This document shows, in pieces, positions 41,703 through 53,053 of a stretch of DNA of 64,000 bases; the first letter of the stretch is position 1, and each line of letters starts with the position of its first letter. Location: contig OY992536.1 of NCBI GenBank assembly GCA_963921195.1, forward strand, positions 107,472,778 through 107,536,777. Direction: 5' to 3'. The stretch is from Pegoplata infirma. Its lineage: Eukaryota; Arthropoda; Insecta; Diptera; Anthomyiidae. A model generated the notes under the pieces. It did no database searches. It saw only the letters and a program-made list of their open reading frames with translations, and had not been told where the DNA came from. The translations under genes and the position numbers were made by a program.

Positions 41703-44444
41703 CATGGACGTATTCAGGGGGGGGGGGGCCCAGGGGGCCCGGGCCCCCCCCTTTTGGATTGAAAAATTTAAAAAAAATTTATTCATTTGAACACATAATA
41801 CAAGAAACAAACACATGTTTTTTAGTATTAAAAATATTTTGGTCTTTGAAGAAAAGTTTTTAATATATTTTTATAAAAACTCTTGATTTTGATAAATTTT
41901 CGTTTTTAAAAAATTATTTACATCGGAACATCTGTAAAAAATGTATCGAAAACACATTATATTGGTTTAATTTAATGAAAATTTTGCATCAGGATCATGA
42001 AAATAATTTTCTAAAGAAAAATTTGCATATTTAATTTTTAATTTTCATTCTAGCACTATTTTAAAAAATCGAGTTTAAAGTTTCAAATATTAAAAAACGA
42101 CTTAGGAAAATATTTAAACTGGCAAAAAAATCGATTATATTTTATCTAACCCTAAAATGTTGCGCTAACGCAATAATATGTAACAGTAGACTAGCATTTT
42201 TTTGTCATCTTTCGATTTTCCCAAGTGTCCGGGCAAATTTTTATTGTCGAAGTTCTGAAACTTATGTGGTACAAATTTGAGGTCAATCGTATTAAATTAT
42301 CCCGTGGCGCCCGGCGGTCAAAGTTTTGGATTTTTGAAATATTTTTAAAAATAAAATTAAAAAAAAAAAATTATCTTTCGACATATTTGTTAATTTCGAT
42401 GCGCTGAGCACGAATATCATATAAAAAATTAAAATCACTCGATCGGCTTTCGAGATATCGCCATTTCAACTTTGTAAAAAATGGCGGTTTTTTCCTCCGT
42501 TCAAGAAATTTTTTAAAAAAAGTCTCAAAATTTCATTCCGCCGACCCTTTTGTAGAGCTTGAGACAATCTTTCATTTAAAACTAATTTGGGCCCAATCCG
42601 ATCATTTTAAGCCGTGGCGCCCATCGATCAAAGTTTTGGCTTTTTAGAAACTTTTTACCAAAAACCCTAAACTTTGATCAAAGGGTGCCACGGGTTAAAA
42701 TGATCGGATTAGGCTCCAATTAAGCTTAAATGAAAGTTTGTATAGAGCTCTATAAAATGGTTAAAATAAAGAAATGTTTAGAGTTTTTTTTTTTTTAAAT
42801 TCTTAAACGTAGGAAAAAACCCCCGTTTGCAATTTTTTGATAAATTTTAAATGGCGATATCTGGAAAACCGTTCGACCGATTTTAAAAATTTTCGTATGA
42901 TATTCGTATTCAGCATGCTAAAATTAATAAAAATAATGTATCGCAAGATATTTTTTTTTTATTTTTTCATTTTCAAAAATCCAAAACTTTGGTGGAAATT
43001 TTCCAAAAGTCCAAAACTTTGATTGAAGGGCGCCACGGGTTAAAATGATCGAATTTGGCTCAAATTAGTTTTAAATGAAAGATTGTCTCAAGTTCTACAA
43101 AAGGGTCGGCGGAAAGAAATTTTGAAACTTTTTTTTTTAATTTCTTGAACGTAGGAAAAAACCACCATTTTTTGCAAATTTCAAATAGCGATATCTCGAA
43201 AACTGTTCGACCGATTTTAATTTTTTTTGATATTCGTGCTCAGCACATCAAAATTAACAAATATGATGTGTCGAAAGATATATTTATTTTTTATTTTTTA
43301 ATTTTTCAAAAATCCAAAACTTTGACCGCCGGGCGCCACGGGTTAAATTAATCCGATTGGCCTCAAATTGGTACCACATGAGGTTTAGGCCTAGTAGAAT
43401 AAAAAAATGCCAGGACTTTGAAAATCGGAGAAGATAAAATTTTGCTATACAGAAAAATGCCAGTCTAATGTAACAGTAGAGCCGTAAAAAGCGCTAAGAA
43501 ATTAATAAAATTTTCAAGTTCAAATATCTCGATAACGGAATGTCCTACAACCATGTGGATTGCTGATTTGCGCGTATTATGGTTCTTACGCGTGAATACG
43601 TAGCAGTTAGCACTAAATAAGGCTTTTTTTAATTTTCAAACGTGAATATCTCGAAAATGGAACGCGCCAGCTTACGAATACGTATCAGTAGAGCCATAAA
43701 CACGCCTAAATTAGCAGTTTCGAATTTTCAAAGGCAAAAATCGGAAAAATATTAAACTATTAAAATATTTGGTAAGATAATTTGGAATCAGGAGAGCAAA
43801 ACCAATATACTTTGATTTTTTTTTGCAATTCCAAATTTATAAAAAATACAAAAATAACATTTCTGGTGGTAGGACTTTCAGGTAGCATATTGTTTCCAGG
43901 AACCATTTTTATTGGAAAAACACCTCAGAATCTGGGAATTTATTATACAGTTTTTCATAAAAAATTCGCAGATTTAAAGACATTTTTTAATGGAATATTT
44001 TCAGAATATTTTGTATATCAAATATATAAAAAAAAATATATTCTGAGTGAAGTTCTAAAATTCTAAGAAGTTCTCAAATTCTAAGACATGTCCATGTCAA
44101 AGTCCAAGACTTTTGTATAATTTAACAAAGTTTTTGGTAAAAATACAACTCACTAATTCTGCAAAGTCTTACCAAGTTTTTGATCTAAAAAATTGGCTAA
44201 ATTAAGCAAAAGCAATTGGTGAGTTGTATTTTTTTACCAAAAATTTTACTAAAAGGTTTGTTTTTTTTGCGAGCAGATTCTGAGATGTTTTAAATTTTGA
44301 TGAGGCTGAGATCTACTTTCTCTATAAAAAATTCACAAATTCTAAGGTGGGGGGGGGGGTAAGAGAAAATACTTTTATTTGGTGAAGATTAAAAAAAATT
44401 TTGAGTTGGGCCCCCCCCTTTTCAAATTCCTGGATACGTCGCTG
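41703..44444. mobile_element. hAT-like element, 8-bp duplication TCTCCCTA, carrying a hairpin
   Basis: The duplication TCTCCCTA (41695-41702, 44445-44452) flanks ends CATGGACGTATTCAGG and CCTGGATACGTCGCTG (about 12 of 16 inverted). Directly inside are GGGGGGGGGGGGCCCAGGGG and GGGCCCCCCCCTTTT. It has the same architecture as 16449-21067, including degenerate 35-bp satellite units (44040-44345) and a long hairpin (42178-43473). Open frames such as 43782-44066 are AT-rich and not credible. No transposase. Confidence 0.75.
42178..43473. repeat. Long inverted repeat built from three related units
   Basis: The outer left TGTAACAGTAGACTAGCATT (42179) pairs with outer right AATGCCAGTCTAATGTAACA (43446-43465). 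Five copies of a module AAAACTTTGA..GGGCGCCACGGGTTAAA occur: two inverted (about 42297-42330, 42608-42640) and three direct (about 42668, 43010, 43310). Other paired blocks are CGGCGGAA..GAAATTTTGAAAC and CGATATCTCGAAAAC. The left unit (about 460 bp) can pair with the third; the middle one is an extra direct copy. It would transcribe into long double-stranded RNA. Confidence 0.7.
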
Positions 44445-44539
44445 TCTCCCTACAATAATATCATGGCCCTTGGTCGTACAAACCTCGATGAGAGTTCGCA
44501 GATGTTGTGCTGGGGCGTCATCCGCGAACTTGGTGAGGT

Positions 44540-47530
44540 GAGTCCCTTTTATCCACTAATTTAGTTATATGTTACAAGCGGCATACGCCAAATTTTTAAA
44601 ACAAAATTTTGGAACAGGTTATCGATTTAAATTTGGTCTCAAATACGGACTCGGTTATAATTTCAGACTGGAGGGTACACAGAACAAATTTTGTTCATAA
44701 ATAGTATGAACACATTTCTTTAAAATCAATTTAAACTATTTATTAAAATATCATGTTATTTATGAATTTTTCCTACTGTTTTCAAAAATAATTCAAACAA
44801 CAATTATTTGAAAAAAAAAATATATATGTACATACAGTCAAAAAATTTTCTTTTGTTGTGGAATTAATTTATTAAGAAAAATCGCCGTTTTCCACCGTTA
44901 AATGGTATGAAGAACCTAGTTACACTATTTTGTATACTTTCATTTATAAATCTTCTAAATTTCTTTCCAGAATTTCGTTCTTCTTTGGATCTTTCAACAA
45001 ATGATGTGAGTTATCTTTTTTAACAAAATCGCAACCAATTTCGCTAAATTTTTAAATTGCTGCCACGAAATGATGGGGAGTGTGTAGCAGGTATGCTGAA
45101 TCATGGTATTTATTTGCAATATTCTCTTTCATGTTATTATGTGCGTAATAAATATAACAGTTGAAAATCAAGAAATTGTTGTTTTATTCAGAAAACCCTA
45201 TAAATGTAGGTGAAAAACCACGGAATGTTAATAAACTATTGTCATATAAACGTTTCAGTGAAGAAATAAATCCAAATGTACCAAAATATCATCCATATTT
45301 TGGTAATTCTCAGTATGTACAAATTCATAAACTGTATGAACAAGTTCTGGGAAAAAAAAGTCATGTAGAATTCATACAGTTTATGTAGAAAATCATGCCC
45401 AGTATAAACTTTTTTTTTCTGTGTATCTAACAAATGCTCTTTCTCGGACCATTACTGGATACTCTTCAGCATTGATCTTTCAATGGAGAATTGGATCCCA
45501 TATAGGAACCCAAATAAAACGAACTGGATTAAATTCCCAAGTCTTGTTAGAACACTACCGGCTCCAGATATAAATAAACCGGTCCGCATACAGAAATCAC
45601 CCTTAGGGAATCTTATCTTAAGTCTTGTTCAGAGCGCTTGCTTTAACACGACGAAAGACTGGGAGAACTATCGTCTTAGTTTTAATGCTTTCAAAAAGGA
45701 AACCGGGAACGCGAAAAGGGAATCCTGGTCCATTTTCTGTGGGAATTGGAGGGAACTACGGAAGCGAAGAGACGAGGTTAAAAGGGATTGGTTACACTTT
45801 CACCAACTATGGTGGATAAACGCAAGATAACATGGGCGGTTCGCTCCTTCAAGACCTACAAATCGGCGGGGCCTGATGGTATATTTCCGGCACTTTTGCA
45901 TGAGTCCCTCGGGATAATCGTGCCATGGGTACTACGTGTAATATACCCTCCAAATGGAGGGAGGTAAGTGTGGTCTTTATCCCCAAAGCGTGTAAGATAA
46001 ACAGACCTATCAGTCTGTCATCGGTTTTATTATAAACACTATAAAGACTGATAGATGTCTATGAGAGAAGTACCCTCACATAAGACAATTTCAGCGGGGC
46101 CCAACACGCCTATCTTTGTCGGGCTGATTGGGGATACTTTTCCCAAAAAGAGTATGTTTTTGCATCATTTCTGGACGTGAAAGATGCGTTCAACAATGTC
46201 AAAATATCATAAATTCTTAATGCCCTACAGAATACAGGCACAGACACACAGATTTCTTTAAGGACGGGCAACATGCTGAAGAGCGAGGCAATAAACTCCA
46301 AAATAAGTGATGGTGAAGCGAGGAGGGGCACTTCACAAGGAGGACTGGAGTGATATCTTCTCTTCTGGGGAATCTTGTAACCCAGGCCGGCCTGGAAGTG
46401 ATACCAAACATTCAGCAAGTAAATATTTACGTCAAGAGCATAGACGCAAAATCCCCTCTTAGGTTAAGAGAGTCTGAAATGATTTAGCAATGCTCTTGGG
46501 GACACTCAATTACATTAAGTACTGTGACAACCGACTATGTGTCGCCACAGATGAACTTTGACAGAACCTTCGCAGTCCAAATACCAACTAGGGAATATTG
46601 GGCGGAAAACTCTTTTATAACAGAGAATCGATCTCAATCTTTACGGACGGATCAAAGTTGGAGATGGGTAAGAATTCGGGAGTGTACTCTGAATGTCTCG
46701 AAATTGTGGCCTCTTTGAGACTTCCGGATAGTTGTAGTGTTTTTCAGGCTTAGGTACTTCCAATTGATAAAGCCGCGCAGATAATTATGACAAGGAACCT
46801 TCGTCCTTGCGCCATTACCATTTTCGTGGATAGTCTTGCAGCTCTGATGGCCTTAGAATCAAACACTGTAAAATCGGGAATCGTTAGGTATTGTATACAA
46901 TCCCTTCGTCGAATCAGTCAGCACACAGTCAAGCTAATCAGGGTCCCTGAACGAATTGGAAATGGCTCGGAATCGGTGGGGGAACGTGTTAAACCTGACA
47001 TATCGGTTCTTATAGTGAAAATGATGAACGAAATTGAAAATATATCTGAGAATAGAATGAAAGATAGGTGAATAGCACTGACTAATTGTAATTGCAGGAT
47101 ATCGCGAACCATTTGGTCACTTCCAATTCCTAAATGGACAAAAAGTCTTCTTACTTTTGGCAAACGAGCGGTTAGCCTATTAGTGGAAGTACTTACAGGA
47201 CACTGTATAATTGGCCAAATGGCCGTGCGTATGGAAATTTCGGATAAAGACTATTGTAGAAGTTGTGGGGAAGTGGAGAAGTAGGTGTCAGTGAATAACT
47301 TTTTATGTGAATGTCCGGGTCTGGTGAGAAGCCGCCTTAAGCATTTGAGGCAAAGATTTTTTGATGACCTGGATTGCCTAAACGGTGTCTCATTGACATC
47401 TCTAGCAGAATATCTTAGAGAATCGGAGAGGTTCAAGAAGTAAAAGAGGGAAGTGGGGAAATGACAATTAAGGGAATCACATTGGACCTTATTTCTGCCA
47501 AGTGAATTCCCCAAATTGGCGGACCTAACC
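44540..47530 (+). pseudogene. Non-LTR ORF2, family B: endonuclease end, RT, RNase H, zinc finger
   Basis: The C-terminal part of an apurinic-type endonuclease reads VIDLNLVSNTDSVIISDWRV (about 44617-44677), then, after a TA-flanked insertion, SNKCSFSDHYWILFSIDLS (45426 on) and IPYRNPNKTNWIKF. Next come SFKTYKSAGPDGIFPALLHE (about 45848) and WREVSVVFIPKACKINRPIS (45957), FASFLDVKDAFNNV (46160), and RRGTSQGGLE (46320). No YADD is recognisable: the region after 46380 is shortened. RNase H follows: FTDGSK (46640), ITIFVDSLAALMALESNT (46815). The finger CRSCGEVEK and HFLCEC-like FLCECPGL (47255-47330) ends the protein. It has several stops and frameshifts. The tail has CCTAACCTTAG. Confidence 0.75.
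44678..45423. mobile_element. TA-flanked non-autonomous element with CACAGAA ends
   Basis: The left end CACAGAACAAATTTTG follows TA (44676-44677). The right end TTTTTTTTTCTGTG precedes TA (45424-45425). Subterminal AAACTGTATGAA and AATAGTATGAAC motifs are related. Without it the retrotransposon reads DWRV-SNKCSFSDH, the expected endonuclease motif. The element is 746 bp. Short open frames at 45161-45433 are within it and not credible. Confidence 0.75.
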
Positions 47531-48760
47531 TTAGTTCTCGGTAAAGTATTTTTTTACATGTTTAATTCTTTGACATTTTTCAATTCTGCCAATTACCAAA
47601 CTAAATGGCCCGTGATCATGAAGAGCCCTACTAAATATACATATTTATTTACTCGTGCAGTTTTTTTGTTTAACAAGATATAAAAAAAACATCTTTCATT
47701 TTTCATGAAGTTCATAACTGTAGAAGATAAAGAAGAAGACAGGTCTGTAGTTTTATGGAATAAATACCATAATTGTAAGATGAATTGTTGGTATTTTAAG
47801 GGCGAGGTCGTTTATACTCTTCTGTGTTTATTTTGATTATGTTGAAGGACTTACAATTATGTTTTATGTGTTCAGAGTCGATTTTTGTGTGTGTGTTTTT
47901 TTGTAAATAATATCAAAGTTTACAAAAAAAAGGTTTAAAAATACAAAGAACTTGACACTTGACTTCAATGACATATTTAAAGCAGATTAAAAATATTTAC
48001 AGTAAGTTGTTCCTGGTTAAATGAGCCAAAATAAGCTTATGTGATGTCATAAAATGACTTTTTTTATATCCTCCAACCACAGTATGGGTATACTCAGTAT
48101 ACTCTGAAATTCCGTCCACACCAAAAAAAAAGGTAGACAGACCCCTGAAGTTTGGCTTTTTAGCCATAGGCTGATTATGTTTGTAAATAGGCAGAATTGG
48201 ATCAGGGTGGGAAAAGTTCCCTAACCATGATCTAAACGAACCTCTGAAAAACATTTTTTTTTCAGTTTTTTGGTGTTAGACTCAATGAATAATGCTTCTT
48301 TATATTAACGAAATGGTTTCATTGCTTGCTGGTATCATATTTGATGACGAATTTCATCATATTAAAGAACTTTTTCTTTAATATGATGGCACACGACTTC
48401 AACAAGTGATGGCACTTTTCAATGTGTATTTTTTTTTTAAGAAGCAACACTCAGGCAATGCTGCCTATCAATTACTAATGTAACCGTGATGCTTCTTTTG
48501 GAAAGGGGATAGAAAAGGGATGATAGCTATGAAAGATAGAAGGGCTTCAGAATGGCAACACTTTAATTGCGCATGTTGTTATTTTTGAGAACAGTTGTTG
48601 CATCGCCATCTGTTATTGATCTAGCGAATTATTTGAAGCTGTGTTAATAGCCATTACAGCGATTAAACAAAATTTAAAATAAAATTAATTTTTAAATTAG
48701 TATTTTTTTTACAAAACTGACTAAAAAGTGTTTACTCAAAATAACATTGTGGAGGGTATC
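47531..48760. other. AT-rich DNA with a Helentron subfamily 3 fragment
   Basis: Bases 48060-48270 are a minus-strand piece (TTTATATCCTCCAACCACAG, ACCCCTGAAGTTTGGC, AAAAGTTCCCTAACC) related to 35330-35570. Bases 48710-48765 resemble the end of subfamily 1 (AACATTGTGGAGGGTATCCAT). The rest (47531-48055, 48280-48700) shows nothing recognisable. Confidence 0.45.
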
Positions 48761-49386
48761 CATTAGGATGGAGCAAATATAGATTTTTTCGAATTTCAAA
48801 AACGTCGGTGTCGGGAAAGTTGCCTTTTGGGGTCGATATTAACCCACAAAAATATTGGACCTGTAGGGCAATGGCTTTGGGCTCCTTTTTTGACTTGACA
48901 ATCTTAACAAAGTAAAAAAAATCGATTTTTTTTTGTTTAAAATATTAGTTTATACAATTTGGAAATTTTTATTTTAATTAGTTTTTAACTGAAAATATAA
49001 CGTAATATTAGGTGACATGACATAATCCCCACGGACATAATCCCCATTTCCGGGGGACAAAATTCCCACATTTATGGGGATAATGACCACATAACAAATG
49101 CCCATAATCCCCATTACAGGGATTATGCCCACTATAGTTGGTCATAATCCCAAAAATTTATATTCTTTTTTATCTTCAAAGTTTTTCTGCGTAGCCGGCC
49201 TTCGGCCGGGCTTAGGGATTACCAACTCCATGCATTAAACCTACCCTCTCCGCAAAAAACGGGGGTTATGACCGAATAATTTTCGGTCGTAATCCCAACA
49301 GGGAACGGACATAGTCCCCATTGGGATTATGACCTTTTTAGAAACGGTCATAGTCCCCACAACTATTATGGGGATTATGTCCGTGA

Positions 49387-50732
49387 TAGTGTTTCCAATT
49401 ATTCGACCCTGCCGGTTAACCGGTTAGGGCATTATTCGAAAATTGACGAAAATTGGTTAATCGGTTATTCGGGTCGATTAATCGGAAAAAGTGGCGATTA
49501 ATTAATCGTCAAAAACAATGAAAAATTTATTTCAAACGATTTTTTTAAAGTAATGTAACAAAAAATGAAAGTATTTAATGTAAAATTGCATTATCAGTCT
49601 TTATACACACACAAAAAAAATGAGAATGAGATTCAATTACTATTTTAATTGTTTTTGCACCTATCACGAAAGTATTAGTATTAATTACTAAAATTTGTAA
49701 AAGTTTAATATCGCAAAAGTGCATTTATTCTCAATTCACGGAAATTTTTGAAATATATTAAAAATTTTTATCATATCAATTAAAAAAATTATTAAAAACA
49801 AAATCGAACTTTTTAAAATTTTTAATTTTTTTTCTTTAAAATTTTTAATTAACTTTTTTTCCTTAAAATTTTTTGAGTGCAGTTTTTAAAGGGGAAAACC
49901 AAAACGTAACTAATTGAAATTTTCTAAATTTCAGTCGAAATTTCTGAGTTTCAATTGGCTTTTCTAAATTTCAATTGGTATTTCTTAATTTCAATTGGAA
50001 TTTTAGAATTTTAATTGTGCTTTTCAGAATTTAATTGGTGTCTTCTAAATATTAATTTTGATTTATATAATTTGATTTCACTTTTCTAAATTTCAATTGA
50101 GATTTCTGAATTTTATTAGCTCTTCAGAAACTGAATTATCGTTTCTGAATTTCATTTAGAATTTTTAAATTTCAATTTTGCTTTTCCAAATTTCAATTGA
50201 GATTTCTTAATTTCAGTAGGCTTCTGTAAATTTCAATTTTGTGAAATTGGGAGTTTCTGAATATTAGTATTTCTAAATTTCAATAAGCTTTTCTGAATTT
50301 GGAATTAGATTTCTGAATTTCAATTGGGGTTTTTGAATTTGAATTAGCTTTTCTGAATTTCAATTGGGATTTTCTGAATTTTAATTGAGATTTTCAATAT
50401 GGCGTTTGAAAACTTTAATTAGGGTTTCTGAGTTTTAAATGATGTCTTCTAAATTTTTATTTTGCTTTTCTTAACTGTTAATTGCTGGTTTCTGAATATT
50501 TTTTTCTGTGGTTTTGACTTTTTTCGGAAGTGTTTGTAAAAAAGAGGAAGTATTTCAAACAAATTATAGTAGAATATAGAGATAATAATATTAACCGGTT
50601 AATCGAACCATTTTAACCGATTAATCGGGTCGAATAATTATTTGCGTTTTAAATTATTTGTTTCGACATTAACCGAAATAGAGGCGATTAATCGAGGAAT
50701 CGGTTAATCGATTAACCGAATTGGAAACACTA
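49387..50732. mobile_element. hAT-like element, 8-bp duplication GTCCGTGA, TAGTGTTTCCAATT ends
   Basis: The duplication GTCCGTGA (49379-49386, 50733-50740) flanks 14-bp perfect inverted ends TAGTGTTTCCAATT. Subterminal parts contain repeated GGTTAATCG/CGATTAACC. The interior (49905-50490) is a minisatellite. It is inserted in the right part of the subterminal repeats of the 49011-50806 element. No transposase. Confidence 0.85.
49905..50500. repeat. About 23-bp degenerate minisatellite (TTTCTGAATTTCAATTGG)
   Basis: About 22-25 units vary around TTTCTAAATTTCAATTGGNT, each 20-26 bp. No coding. Confidence 0.75.
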
Positions 50733-51004
50733 GTCCGTGATGAATTCGGTTATAATCCCAATTTCTGTTATGGGGGTAATGTCCGTGGGGATTATGTCCT
50801 GTCACCGCAATATTAACTCATTATTTAAAAGATGTATATTTTTAATTATTGTATTATGTTGTTGACCTTTTTACCGCAATTTGAAATAATAAAAAAGTTT
50901 TAAGCTGTTTTTAAAAAAAAGTGTTTTCTCTTTGTTAGAGACTTTCCGATTTTCAGGCCAAAAAAGGAACCAAAAGCCATTGCATTACAGGTCCAATATT
51001 TTTT

Positions 51005-53053
51005 CTACAAAAAATGTCTCAAGTTCCTTTTCCTTATATAGAAAAAGTCTTTTTCTGCGCAAATTCTGAGACCTTCTTCCCATGGAATAACTTTTAACTC
51101 CTGGGATTTTTTTCAACAGAAAAAGTCTAAGATTTTATGACATTTTCCTTTTGAAAAAGTCTCAGATTCTTAGATCTTTTTCCTATGAAATAAGTCTCAA
51201 ATTCAGAGTTTCTGAGACCTTTTTCTTAAAAAAAGTCTCAGATTCTAAGACTTTTTCCTATTGAAAAAGTTTCAGATGCTGCGACCTTTTGCATGTAAAG
51301 AAATCTCAAATTCTGGGACTTTTTTTCTACAAAAATTGTCTCAGATTTTGAGAACTTTTTTCAATTTTCTTATAGAAAAACTTTCTGATTTTCTGACATT
51401 TTTCCTATAGAAAAAGTCTCAGATTCTGAGACATTTTTCCTATAGAAAAAGTCTCAAATTTTGAGACATTTTTCCTATAGAAAAATTCTCAGATTCTGAG
51501 ACATTTTTCTCATTTTTACAGGCAAAAGGTCGCAGCATCTGAACGCTTTTTCTTAAAAAAAGTCTCAGATTCTAAGACTTTTTTCTATCGAAAAAGTTTC
51601 AGATGCTGCGACCTTTTGCCTGTAAAGACATCTCAAATTCTTGGACTTTTTTTCACAAAAATTGTATCAGATTTTGAGAACTTTTTTCAATTTTCCTATA
51701 GAAAAAGTCTCAGATTCTGAGACATTTTTCCTATAGAAAAAGTCGCACATTTTGAAATATTTTTCCTATAGAAAAATTCTCAGATTCTGAGACATTTTTC
51801 TCAGATTCTGAGACATTTTTCCTACAGAAAAATTCTCAGATTCTGAGACGTTTTTCCTGTAGAAAAATTCTCAGATTCTGAAACATTTTTCCTTTAGAAA
51901 AAGTCCCAAATTTTGAGACATTTTTCCTATTGAAAAATTCTCAGATTCTGAGACATTTTTCTTATAGAAAAATTCTCAGATTCTGAGACATTTTTCTCAG
52001 ATTCTGAGACATTTTACCTATAGAAAAATTCTCAGATTCTGAGACGTTTTTCCTGTAGAAAAATTCTCAGATTCTGAGACATTTTTCCTATAGAAAAAGT
52101 TTCAGATTCTGAGACATTTTTCCTATAGAAAAAGTCTCAGATTCTTAACACATTTTTCCTATAGGAAAAGTCTCAAATTTTGAGACATTTTTCCTATAGA
52201 AAAATTCTCAGATTCTGAGACATTTTTCCTATAGAAAAAGTCTCAGATTCTTAACACATTTTTCCTATAGGAAAAGTCTCAAATTTTGAGACATTTTTCC
52301 TATAGAAAAATTCTCAGATTCTGAGACATTTTTCCTATAGAAAAAGTCTCAGATTCTGAGACATTTTTCCTATAGAAAAAGTCTCAGATTCTGAGACATT
52401 TTTCCTATAGAAAAAGTCTCAGATTCTGAGACATTTTTCCTATAGAAAAAGTCTCAGATTCTGAGACATTTTTCCTATAGAAAAAGTCTCAGATTCTGAG
52501 ACATTTTTCCTATAGAAAAAGTCTCAGATTCTGAGACATTTTTCCTATAGAAAAAGTCTCAGATTCTGAGACATTTTTCCTATAGAAAAAGTCTCAGATT
52601 CTGAGACATTTTTCCTAAAGAAAAAGACTAAGATTCTAAGACATTTTTCCTATAGAAAAAGTCTCAGATTCTGAGACATTTTTTCTATAGAAAAAGTCTC
52701 AGATTCTGAGACATTTTTCCTATAGAAAAAGTCTCAGATTCTGAGACATTTTTCCTATAGAAAAAGTCTCAGATTTTGAGACATTTATCCTATAGAAAAT
52801 GTCTCAGATTCTGAGACATTTTGCTTATAGGAAAAGTCTCAGATTCTGAGACATTTTTCTTGTAGAAAAAGTCTCAGATTCAGAGACATTTTTCCTATAG
52901 AAAAAGTCGCAGATTCTGAGATATTTTTCCTATAGAAAAAGTCTCAGATTCTGAGACATTTTTCCTATAGAAAAAGCCTCAGATTTTTCCTAAAGAAAAA
53001 GTCTCAGATTCTGAGACATTTTTCCTATAGAAAAAGTCTGAGATTCTGACACA
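51005..53053. repeat. Satellite array of 35-bp double-palindrome units
   Basis: The unit is 35 bp and made of two adjacent dyads: TCTCAGATTCTGAGA (7-bp arms around one T) and TTTTTCCTATAGAAAAA (6-bp arms), plus a short joint. The array is divergent at both sides and nearly perfect at 52310-52620, where about nine units in a row are identical. I estimate over 50 units. A higher-order period is visible at 52120-52310 (a TTAACACA variant followed by CTATAGGAAAAG). Degenerate units of the same kind lie at 16750-17590, 18955-19640, 39330-39400 and 44040-44345. Confidence 0.9.

Larger units (their letters stand above)
41583..44535. repeat. Inverted flanks around the second hAT-like element
   Basis: The left flank, 41583-41645 (AGTTCTCGGATGACCCGCC, CAGCACAACATCTGCGAAC, ATCATCGAGGTTT, ACGACCAA), is the inverse of 44467-44530 (TTGGTCGTACAAACCTCGATG, GTTCGCAGATGTTGTGCTGG, GCGTCATCCGCGAAC). 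About 65 bp pairs with few mismatches. The hAT-like element was inserted into, or between the arms of, this older palindrome. Confidence 0.65.
49011..50806. mobile_element. TIR element with near-9-bp duplication (MuDR- or Merlin-like), GGTGACA ends
   Basis: The ends are GGTGACATGACATAATCCCC and the inverse of GGTGACAGGACATAATCCCC, extending through CACGGACATAA/TTACCCCCAT. They are flanked by GTAATATTA (49002-49010) and GCAATATTA (50807-50815), 8 of 9 identical. The subterminal phrase GGTCATAATCCC or TGGGATTATGACC is repeated many times between 49080 and 49380. No transposase. A hAT-like element lies inside. Confidence 0.65.
48855..51005. repeat. Inverted repeat arms flanking a nested transposon
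   Basis: TATTGGACCTGTAGGGCAAT and GGCTTTGGGCTCCTTTTTTG (48860-48897) are inverted at 50958-51003 (AAAAGGAACCAAAAGCCATT, GCATTACAGGTCCAATATT). The arms are about 75-90 bp. The right arm runs directly into the satellite, so this may be the end of the element that seeded it. Confidence 0.6.

Noticed and set aside
49608..50512. A fifth TA-flanked element inside the 49387 hAT-like element
   Set aside because: The left CACACACAAAAAAAAT and right TTTTTTTCTGTG look like ends, but the right flank is GT rather than TA, so no duplication is supported.
51005..53053. CRISPR-like array
   Set aside because: Units are contiguous 35-mers with no unique spacers; this is a satellite in a eukaryotic genome.
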